Below are positions 57,351-64,000 of a stretch of DNA of 64,000 nucleotides, one piece after another. Below the pieces are notes generated by a model, which made no database searches, was not told where the DNA came from, and was given only the letters and a program-made list of their open reading frames with translations. The DNA comes from Dokdonella sp. (GTDB taxonomy: Bacteria; Pseudomonadota; Gammaproteobacteria; Xanthomonadales; Rhodanobacteraceae). The position numbers and the translations under genes are program-made. Position 1 is the stretch's first letter, and each line of letters opens with the position of its first letter. The DNA lies in contig NZ_JAHCAP010000009.1 in the NCBI RefSeq assembly GCF_019634815.1, forward strand, positions 1-64,000. The letters run 5' to 3'.

Positions 57351-57980
57351 CTATCGAGCCACTTCACGGCGGCCGAAGCCGGCCGGGAAGCCGTTGGTCT
57401 GGACCGAAGAAATCCACTTCAGATACGCCGTGACGGCGCGTGCCTCCTCCTCGCTCAGGTTGAGGTTGGGCATCTGGCGTGCCCAGGTCGGATAGCGGTC
57501 GGGGTGCATGAGGAATTGCACCATCGCCTCCTCCTTGGTCTTGGCCTGGGTCATCGGCATCCACATCTTTTCCCATGTCGGATCGAGCCACGCCTTGGTG
57601 AGATCGGGTGCGTAATAGGCACCGTTGCCGAAGAAGGCGTGGCAGTTGATGCAGGAACGGCTCTGGATCACCAGCTTGCCCTTGTCCATGATCGCCTTGG
57701 CTTCGGCTTCGCTGTAGCGATGCCCGAACAGCAGTTCTTCCTCGCCGATTACCGGCTTGTCCATGTTTGACGCGGCGTCAAACTCGTAGGTGATCTTCTG
57801 GTTGATCACCGTATAGGCGGGCACATTGCCGCCGCCACCTTCGGTGAGCACCCTGAGGCTGTCGACAGTCAACAGCAGCAGCACCAGCAACATGAAAACC
57901 GTGGTGGCAATGGCGCCATCCCGCCAAAAGCGGGGGTCGCCGGCACCAGGTTCGAAAACGGCGGCAGAAGATTCAGTCAT
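57351..57980 (-). CDS. norC: Nitric oxide reductase subunit C (cNOR)
   Basis: Membrane-anchored cytochrome c that feeds NorB, 209 aa. The start at 57980 has GGGGAGAG upstream; an ATG at 58004 is less likely. One membrane helix (about 22-42), then the haem site C110-I-N-C113-H114, GNGAYYAPDLTKAW and the axial Met in ARQMPNLNLSEEEA. First gene of norC-norB-orf-orf-cytochrome. Confidence 0.96.
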   Translation of the reverse strand: MTESSAAVFEPGAGDPRFWRDGAIATTVFMLLVLLLLTVDSLRVLTEGGGGNVPAYTVINQKITYEFDAASNMDKPVIGEEELLFGHRYSEAEAKAIMDKGKLVIQSRSCINCHAFFGNGAYYAPDLTKAWLDPTWEKMWMPMTQAKTKEEAMVQFLMHPDRYPTWARQMPNLNLSEEEARAVTAYLKWISSVQTNGFPAGFGRREVAR

Positions 57981-58074
57981 TGGGCTCTCCCCGGAGGCAG
58001 GCATGCAGCGGGTGATGGATCATGCGCCTTGTCATCGTACGCAGGCCAACCACGGCTCATGACAGGCGAAGAGC

Positions 58075-58120
58075 TTTTTACGCCTGCGACCAAAACGCAA
58101 CCTTGACGTGGGTCAAGGTT
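58075..58120 (-). promoter_or_regulatory. CRP/FNR/DNR-type operator and -10 of the norC operon
   Basis: TTGAC-GTGG-GTCAA (58103-58116) sits in a longer perfect inverted repeat (AACCTTGAC, four bases, GTCAAGGTT; 58099-58120). On the minus strand TAAAAA (58080-58075) is a -10-like hexamer whose centre is 32 bp from the centre of the palindrome, the spacing of class II activation at -41.5. Transcription would start near 58068, about 88 bases before norC. The regulator (FNR, DNR or NnrR type) is not in the window. Confidence 0.75.
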
Positions 58121-58189
58121 GGCGCACGTCTGACCAAGGCGGAGTCGTGTTGCGGTGCCGCGCGAGATCGCTCATCCGCAAGGCGCTGC

Positions 58190-58210
58190 CGGTGCGATGG
58201 AGTCGCACCG
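58190..58210. terminator. Hairpin downstream of rapA
   Basis: Eight-bp perfect stem CGGTGCGA / TCGCACCG with a five-base loop, 64 bases after the rapA stop on the minus strand. No T tract; possible weak terminator. Confidence 0.35.
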
Positions 58211-58273
58211 ACTCGGTGAGCCAGACGTGACGTTGCGTCGACAGCCGATTCCGCAAAGCGGGAGGGACGCGGA

Positions 58274-61120
58274 TCAACGCGTGGCGATATCGGCGCTGCT
58301 GCTGAAGCGGATCGCGTCCAGGCGCGGTGCCGCGCCCGCGAGCGCATCACGCAAGGCCTGGAGTTCGTGATCGAGTGATTCGATTTCTTCCGCACGCACC
58401 GCGGGATTGATTCGGGCGAGGGCGACGAGGCGCGCGCGCTGTGCGCCAAGTTCACGTTCGAGTTCGGCCAAGGCGTTGCCGACTTCGCTGGCAGCCATGC
58501 GTCGCGCTTCGGTTTCGCAGGCGGCCAGCATCGGCGGCACCAGCTTGGCCAGCAGGGGGCGAAAACGTGCAGTGTCCAGTGGTTGCTCGCGGGCGCGCGC
58601 CAAACTGGCGGCGTCGGCGCAATGCTCCGCGCGCACGCTCAGGCGTGTGTCAACGGCGACGCGGATCGGCAGCGGCGGCAGGAATCGACCCACGTCCAGT
58701 CCGCGTTCGGCCACGCAATCGAGCACGAACACGCACTCGAGCACGGCGCTGCGCGGCGGTAAAGCCTGGTCGACAAGAATCGCGGCATTGCCGAGTTCGC
58801 TTTCGAGCAGCAAGTCGAGGGCGCCATGCACGAGCGGGTGATCGAGCCGCAACAGGGGCATGTCCTCGCGCGACAGTGCAAGGCTGCGCTCGAAGGTCAC
58901 TGCCTGCGGCCCCTGGGTGAATCCGGGCAGTCCGTCGGTGCTGAGGTATTCCGGATCGAGCACGACACTGCGCTCCGAGGTTTCCTCGTGGCTGATGCCA
59001 AACTGCTCGAACAGCTCAAGCACGAAGGCATCGGCGCCGACGTCCGCATCCTGCTCGCGCAGGGCCTGCGCGAGTGCGATGTCCGGCACCTGACGCTGGC
59101 TGGCCAGCTCAAGCAGGCGGTCACGGCCGCGCTGCACGAGTTCGGAGAGCTCGGCGTGTGCGGCGGCGGTGTCGGTGATCAAGGAATCGAGTTCGGCGTC
59201 GTTCGCTTCGCCGCCGCGCGCGTGTGCCTGGGCAACAGTCAGCAGGCGCGCGCCGAACTGGCGCAGGATTTCGCGGCCGTCGGCCGGACTCGTGCGCAGG
59301 GCATCGAGCCCTTCTTCGTACCAGCGCAGCAAGGCATGTTGCGCGGAGCCGGCAAATGCAGCGGCGTGAATCCGGATATCGTGGCGCTGGCCGATGCGGT
59401 CTAGCCGCCCGATGCGTTGTTCGAGCAAGTCGGGATCGTGCGGCAGATCCCACAGGATCAGACGATGGGCGAACTGGAAATTGCGCCCCTCCGAGCCGAT
59501 TTCGGAACACAGCAGCAAGCGCGCGCCATCCGGATCGGCGAAGAACGCGGCGTTGCGGTCGCGCTGCACGAGTCCCATGCTTTCGTGGAAGCGTGCGACA
59601 CGCGCGCCGCTGCGTGTGCGCAACGCATCCTCGAGTGCGGTCACCTTGGCCTGAGTGCGGCAGATCAGCAGGAACTTGTCGCCGACATGGCGATCGAGCA
59701 GGGCAAGCAGCCACGGCAGGCGCGGGTCATTGGTGTAGTCGATCTCGGTTTGGGGCGGCTGCGGCTGTCCATCGGCATGAAACTCGGCGAGCAGGGACTC
59801 GCGCTGCGCCGCCTCGAGGTCGCTGGCATCGAGTACATCGATGTGTGCGATACGGCGCGGAAATCCACCGATCTGGGCGCGTCGATTGCGGAACATCACG
59901 CGGCCGGTGCCATGGCGATCGATCAAGGCGTCAATCAACAGGGGCGCATGGCGGGCGCGGTCGTCCTCGTAATGCTCGAGCAGGTCGCAAAGTTCGTCGT
60001 CGCCGGCGAAACGCGCGGCGAGAAAATCACGCTGTCCGATCTGCAGCGGCTGCGCCTCGAGCAGGCGCTCGCTGATCTGCGACAAGTGCGCGTAGTCGTC
60101 GCTTTGGCTGATGAAGGCATCCAGATCCGTGTAGCGCGCGGGGTCGAGCAGGCGCAGGCGGGCGAAGTGGCCGCTGCGACCCAACTGCTGCGGGGTGGCG
60201 GTGAGCAGGACCAAGCCCGGAGTCGTGCGCGCGAGATGCTCGACCAGGGTGTACGAGGGCCCGGCGATTTCGGCTGTCCATTCCAGATGATGCGCCTCGT
60301 CGACGACCACCAGATCCCAGCCCGCAGCCAGCACCTGGGCGGCGCGGCGGGGGTTGCCCGCGAGCCAGCCGATTTCCGCGATGATTGTCTGTTCGTCTTC
60401 GAACGGATTGCGCGTGTCGTCACCGATTTCGATCGCTTCGCAGCGCTCCTCGTCAAACAGCGCAAACGACAGATTGAAGCGGCGCAAGAGTTCGATGAAC
60501 CATTGCGCGGCAAGGCTTGCGGGCGTGAGCACCAGCACGCGCGTGGCGCGGCCACTGGCAAGCTGACGCGCGAGGATCATGCCGGCCTCGATGGTCTTGC
60601 CCAGACCCACCTCGTCGGCGAGCAGGGCGCGCGGCGGTCGGCGTTGGGCGACGATCTCGGCGACCCGCAGCTGGTGTTCGATCAGATCGATGCGCGCGCT
60701 GGCCAGTCCCCACGCCGGCGAGCGCATTGCCGCGGCGCGGCGCGCAAGTGCCTGTGCGCGGAAGTCGAAGCGATGGGGTGCATCGACGCGTGCCGAAAGC
60801 AAGCGCTCATCAGCGCGCGACAAGGGCTGCGTGTCGTCGAGTTCGGCCTCGGGCAGGGCGCGGTCGCGGCCGTGATAAGTGAAAAGGCCTTCGTTCTCGC
60901 TGATGCGCTCGATGGCGAAAACCTGCTTCTGCCCGCTGACCTTCTGGCCGATGCGGAACTGCGCGCGCGACAGCGGCGCCGCATGCATCGCGTAATGGCG
61001 CAGCATCCCGGCGGTGGCAAACAACACCTGTACCGTGCGGCCTTCGATTCGCACCACGGTGCCTAATCCCAATTCTGGTTCGGCGTTGGAGATCCAGCGT
61101 TGTCCGGGAATGAAGGCCAT
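58274..61120 (-). CDS. rapA: RNA polymerase-associated protein RapA
   Basis: Swi2/Snf2-type ATPase that recycles RNA polymerase, 948 aa. N-terminal Tudor-like domains (FIPGQRWISNAEPELGLGTVVRIEGRTVQVLF), Walker A at about 170-176 (DEVGLGKT), DEAH at 274-277 (VVVDEAHHLEW), helicase motif VI (EQRIGRLDRIGQ), and the RapA C-terminal domain (DHPLVHGALDLLLESELGNAAI) are in order. Single gene, convergent with nothing; the stop lies 154 bases from the norC operator. Confidence 0.95.
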   Translation of the reverse strand: MAFIPGQRWISNAEPELGLGTVVRIEGRTVQVLFATAGMLRHYAMHAAPLSRAQFRIGQKVSGQKQVFAIERISENEGLFTYHGRDRALPEAELDDTQPLSRADERLLSARVDAPHRFDFRAQALARRAAAMRSPAWGLASARIDLIEHQLRVAEIVAQRRPPRALLADEVGLGKTIEAGMILARQLASGRATRVLVLTPASLAAQWFIELLRRFNLSFALFDEERCEAIEIGDDTRNPFEDEQTIIAEIGWLAGNPRRAAQVLAAGWDLVVVDEAHHLEWTAEIAGPSYTLVEHLARTTPGLVLLTATPQQLGRSGHFARLRLLDPARYTDLDAFISQSDDYAHLSQISERLLEAQPLQIGQRDFLAARFAGDDELCDLLEHYEDDRARHAPLLIDALIDRHGTGRVMFRNRRAQIGGFPRRIAHIDVLDASDLEAAQRESLLAEFHADGQPQPPQTEIDYTNDPRLPWLLALLDRHVGDKFLLICRTQAKVTALEDALRTRSGARVARFHESMGLVQRDRNAAFFADPDGARLLLCSEIGSEGRNFQFAHRLILWDLPHDPDLLEQRIGRLDRIGQRHDIRIHAAAFAGSAQHALLRWYEEGLDALRTSPADGREILRQFGARLLTVAQAHARGGEANDAELDSLITDTAAAHAELSELVQRGRDRLLELASQRQVPDIALAQALREQDADVGADAFVLELFEQFGISHEETSERSVVLDPEYLSTDGLPGFTQGPQAVTFERSLALSREDMPLLRLDHPLVHGALDLLLESELGNAAILVDQALPPRSAVLECVFVLDCVAERGLDVGRFLPPLPIRVAVDTRLSVRAEHCADAASLARAREQPLDTARFRPLLAKLVPPMLAACETEARRMAASEVGNALAELERELGAQRARLVALARINPAVRAEEIESLDHELQALRDALAGAAPRLDAIRFSSSADIATR

Positions 61121-61217
61121 GCAACCAGATCGTGACGAAACGGGACGCGATTATCCGCCGTTGCCGCGGATTCGCAAAGGAAAACCGCGGCTTGCTTGGG
61201 CGTGCCTGAGGTGTGGT

Positions 61218-63050
61218 TCAGGGAGCAGACGCGCCACTTGCGCGCAGCATGAAGGCGCCCGGCAAAGGCACGTTCGGTGCGATATTGCGTGAACAAAATG
61301 GCGCGCTGGCGAGATCGTCGATCACGCTGGCAATGTCGGGCGCATAACAGAACCAGGAGTCGTTGCCGGAGCTCGTGGTATCGGCGCGTGCCGGTTTGTC
61401 CTGGCCCCCCATGAGCTTGGCGCTGGCGCCGACGAAGAACGCGCCGCTGACATGGGTCGGCGGGATCGCCAGCGTGAAAAACGCATCGCCCGATACGTCG
61501 GGGACCGCACGCAGCTGAACGATGGCGTGCGCGTTGCGCGGATCCCCATCGCCATCGCTGTCCTCGAGCAGCCAGAACGTGACCGGGCCATGCGCCAGCG
61601 AAGGGAAGGTCGGGCCGAACGCGGCCTGGATCTGCGTGATCACTTCGCCGCCGGCCTGCACCAGGAAGTAGTTGCCCCACAGCATGTCCGGATCGAAGGC
61701 GCTCGGCGGGCCTTGATTGGTGTCGCCGTCGCCGTCGTCGCGCACGTATTCGAGCAGGCTCGCGTCATCGAAGCCGTTGCGGAAAATGAAATCGACGACC
61801 GCATCCGGGCGGACCGCGTAGTCGACGAAAACGCCGCTGCCCCACTCGGTCTGGTTGTCGCCCTGGGGATGCACGCCGGCAACGAAGGCAATGTCGCCGA
61901 AGTTGTTGACCGCGGGTGCGCCACTGAACACCGGGCTGGCGTCATGCTGGCCGAGCTGGGCGCTGCCCAGGTCGGTGCCGACCACGTCGCCCTTGCCGAT
62001 CACGCGCACCAGGCTGTTGCCGTCACCGGCAAAAATGGCTTGGCCGTTGGCATCTTCACCGCGAAAGACGACCAGGCCATCGTCATTGATGGCCGGCGCG
62101 AAAGCGTCGATCACGCGGACCAGGCCGCTGCTGTCGACACGGGCAATCTCTTGCGCAACATAGCCGCCCGGGCCGGGAGTGAAGCGATACACCGCACGCG
62201 CGTTGCCGGCGGAAAGCGTTGCCACCACGGCAATTGCATGGCGCTCGTTGAGAGCGAGTCCGTTGTCGAACTTCGTGAATGGCGAAGCGCTGTCGGTGGC
62301 CTGATCGGCAACCACGAGGTCGCTCGCACCCGGGCCACGAAACAGGCGGATCTCATTGTGGCTGTAGTCGGTCGTGCTGACCTTGACCGCGATGCGCTGG
62401 GCGTCGTTGGATGCCGGTGAGTAAATGTAGGCATAGGGACTGCCGGCATCGACATTGCTGTCGGAGGCATAAAGCGCGCCGGGATTGACTCCGGCCAGCG
62501 CGATGCCGTAACCGGAGCCAAAGTTGCCCTTGAAGCCGATGCTGCGGTCGGAGCCGATGTTCGGATTGGCAAATGAAGTTGGCGTCAGCGGTGACACGCT
62601 GACGGGCGCCGAGGCGCCGGTGAGCGGGTTGTAGCGCCGCAACACATAAGGCGCACCATCGTCACTGGTGTAGTAGCCGAGCCAGCCGTGCAAATTGATC
62701 CCGGGTCGATCGGAGATGATCATCGTCGCCTCCGGATCGGCGCTGGCGGGGGCATGCACGGCGACGAACTGCCCCGCGCCATGACCGCCGAACCAGATGC
62801 CGGCACCAACCTGTCCCTGGCCGCCGGCGATCGGCACCACGCCAGCGGTGAAACTGACCATGCCAGCATCGTTCAGATTGGCCGAAATGCTGTTGAAGGA
62901 CGTGCCCGGCGGGACGTTGAAGCCGTTGTCGTTGACGATCAAGTTGCTGCGCGCCTGCAGCTCGACTTGCCCATAGACCGGAACGGTGGCGTGGGCAATG
63001 GCAAAGCCGCAAAAAAACGCGGTCAGGGCAAAGGGGATTCGAAGTGTCAT
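61218..63050 (-). CDS. Exported protein with internal F-x-x-G-F-D motif and shared C-terminal domain
   Basis: Function unknown, 610 aa. Signal peptide 1-21 (LRIPFALTAFFCGFAIAHA). Residues about 30-410 form a repeat-containing, probably beta-propeller-like region in which 'I/LNDxGxVxF' elements recur (SANLNDAGMVSFTAG, APAINDDGLVVFRGED, APAVNNFGDIAFVAG), as in DUF7453/choice-of-anchor proteins. IFRNGFDD at 422-429 marks a boundary. The remaining 180 residues match the N-terminal domain of the protein at 82-1443 (VITQIQAAFG ... GPVTFWLLEDSDGDGDP ... GAFFVGASAKLMGG). Probably secreted. Confidence 0.72.
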   Translation of the reverse strand: MTLRIPFALTAFFCGFAIAHATVPVYGQVELQARSNLIVNDNGFNVPPGTSFNSISANLNDAGMVSFTAGVVPIAGGQGQVGAGIWFGGHGAGQFVAVHAPASADPEATMIISDRPGINLHGWLGYYTSDDGAPYVLRRYNPLTGASAPVSVSPLTPTSFANPNIGSDRSIGFKGNFGSGYGIALAGVNPGALYASDSNVDAGSPYAYIYSPASNDAQRIAVKVSTTDYSHNEIRLFRGPGASDLVVADQATDSASPFTKFDNGLALNERHAIAVVATLSAGNARAVYRFTPGPGGYVAQEIARVDSSGLVRVIDAFAPAINDDGLVVFRGEDANGQAIFAGDGNSLVRVIGKGDVVGTDLGSAQLGQHDASPVFSGAPAVNNFGDIAFVAGVHPQGDNQTEWGSGVFVDYAVRPDAVVDFIFRNGFDDASLLEYVRDDGDGDTNQGPPSAFDPDMLWGNYFLVQAGGEVITQIQAAFGPTFPSLAHGPVTFWLLEDSDGDGDPRNAHAIVQLRAVPDVSGDAFFTLAIPPTHVSGAFFVGASAKLMGGQDKPARADTTSSGNDSWFCYAPDIASVIDDLASAPFCSRNIAPNVPLPGAFMLRASGASAP

Positions 63051-63121
63051 CGCAGCTCTCCAGGACGGGCGTGCGAGCGCCGGGCCCGTGCGAGGGTAAC
63101 GTCATGTGCGCTGCGAATACA

Positions 63122-63148
63122 GCGACGGCGTCACGAGGACGCCGTCGC
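63122..63148 (-). terminator. Hairpin terminator after the M13 peptidase gene
   Basis: Perfect 11-bp stem (GCGACGGCGTC / GACGCCGTCGC) with loop ACGAG, 27 bases beyond the peptidase stop. T tract is poor on the minus strand (TGTATT). Confidence 0.6.
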
Positions 63149-63174
63149 AGGATGGGGTAAGCGCCGGCCTGCCG

Positions 63175-64000
63175 CTACCAGATCTTCACCTGTGCCTTGG
63201 CATCGCGCACCATCGCATCACCTGGCTTGCAGTCGAAAGCCTTGGCGAACGCGGGCATGTTCGATGGCGCGCCAATCGCGCGAAACCTTGCCGGCGCGTG
63301 CGGATCGGTGTTGAGCAGGACGAGTTGGGCCTTTTCGCGGATGTTGCCGCGCCAGACGCGCGCCCAGTTGAGAAAGAAGCGCTGCTCGCGGCTGAGGCCA
63401 TCGATCATTGGATCGGGCTTGCCCGCGCTGGCTTTCTCCAGCGCGTCGAAGGCGAAACTCAGGCCGCCGAGATCGCCGATGTTCTCGCCGAGGGTGAGCT
63501 TGCCGTTGACGTGCTGGTCGGGATGGTCGGCGAGTGGCACGTAGGCGTCGAACTGGGCCACCAGCTTGGCGGTACGCTCGTCGAAGCGATCGCGATCCTC
63601 CTTGCTCCACCAATTCGCATTGTTGCCCGCGCCGTCGAATTGACTGCCCTTGTCGTCGAAACCGTGGCCGGACTCATGGCCGATCACCGCGCCGATGCCG
63701 CCGTAGTTGATGGCGTCATCACCATCGGCATAGAAGAACGGCGGTTGCAGGATCGCCGCCGGGAAATTGATCGTGTTGGTGGCGGCGCTGTAGTAGGCGT
63801 TCACCGTCTGCGGTGTCATGAACCACTCGTAACGATCGGTGGGCTTGCCAATCTTGTCGAGCGCATAGCGGTAATTGAACGCGGCCGCGGCACGCAGGTT
63901 GGCAGCGAAGTCGTCGCCAACGATCTTGAGGCCGTCCCATTGCCGCCACTTGTCGGGATAGCCGATCTTGGGCAGGAAGGTCGCCCACTTCTGCAGTGCC
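63175..64000 (-). CDS. M13 (neprilysin/PepO) family zinc metallopeptidase, C-terminal part
   Basis: The gene runs off the window; about 275 C-terminal residues are present. The zinc site HESGH is in GAVIGHESGHGFDDKGSQFD and the third ligand Glu in LTLGENIGDLGG, both diagnostic of family M13. NAYYSAATNTINFPAAILQPPFF and the closing NTDPHAPARFRAIGAPSNMPAF, KAFDC, KPGD, VKIW are typical. Such enzymes in this group are usually exported; the signal peptide would lie outside the window. A hairpin follows the stop. Confidence 0.94.
   Translation of the reverse strand, partial: ALQKWATFLPKIGYPDKWRQWDGLKIVGDDFAANLRAAAAFNYRYALDKIGKPTDRYEWFMTPQTVNAYYSAATNTINFPAAILQPPFFYADGDDAINYGGIGAVIGHESGHGFDDKGSQFDGAGNNANWWSKEDRDRFDERTAKLVAQFDAYVPLADHPDQHVNGKLTLGENIGDLGGLSFAFDALEKASAGKPDPMIDGLSREQRFFLNWARVWRGNIREKAQLVLLNTDPHAPARFRAIGAPSNMPAFAKAFDCKPGDAMVRDAKAQVKIW

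Noticed and set aside
59417..61066. A 549-codon plus-strand open frame opposite rapA
   Set aside because: Mirror frame of a fully recognisable RapA; low-complexity composition, no domain.

Overview
The window reads as high-GC chromosomal DNA of a gammaproteobacterium, most likely of the order Lysobacterales (Xanthomonadales). The pointers are the gene order prmB-aroC-asd-fimV-truA-trpF-trpB-trpA-accD, the ypjD-like/ffh and rpsP-rimM-trmD-rplS blocks, Xanthomonas-like IF3, and several exported proteins carrying a Phe-x-x-Gly-Phe-Glu/Asp motif that I associate from memory with this order. Family and genus cannot be fixed from the sequence. Gene density is normal, most genes are housekeeping, and there is no phage, plasmid or CRISPR signal.

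Layout. 1-3005: two overlapping genes for exported proteins (ASH-type repeats; right-handed beta-helix). 3006-4747: an intact IS3-family element sitting inside a tandem 88-bp palindromic repeat. 4748-8564: acnD-prpF of the 2-methylcitrate cycle. 8583-16976: the ypjD-like/ffh/rpsP-rimM-trmD-rplS translation and secretion block, interrupted between ffh and rpsP by a DUF1800-DUF1501-CXXCH lipoprotein cassette. 17272-21772: ppnN, tRNA-Asn, a pseudopilin, uvrB, tRNA-Val. 22097-29766: thrS-infC-rpmI-rplT-pheS-pheT-ihfA-merR-like, with an AUA start codon for infC, several leader hairpins, and tRNA-Pro. 29960-34934: prolyl aminopeptidase, htpG under a sigma-32 promoter, and a transaminase/omega-amidase pair. 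34950-40551 (minus strand): GST, cysteine-synthase-like, lpxH, cyclophilin, a hypothetical, psd and a SCO protein. 40664-51445: prmB, aroC, asd, fimV, truA, trpFBA and accD.

The most distinctive part is 51536-58120. Here two different nitric oxide reductase loci converge on one another. The plus-strand cluster is a CuA subunit, a haem-copper catalytic subunit with Asn in place of the redox-active Tyr, a SenC/SCO protein and a small membrane protein, matching the norSY-senC-orf1 (sNOR) layout described from nitrifiers. The minus-strand cluster is norC-norB, two small membrane proteins with start/stop overlaps, and a c551-type cytochrome. It is preceded by a perfect CRP/FNR/DNR-type palindrome centred about 32 bp upstream of a -10-like element, as in class II activation. 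Together they suggest respiratory NO detoxification or partial denitrification with a built-in electron donor. The rest of the window (58274-64000) holds rapA, another exported protein with the F-x-x-G-F-D motif, and the 3' part of an M13 metallopeptidase gene.
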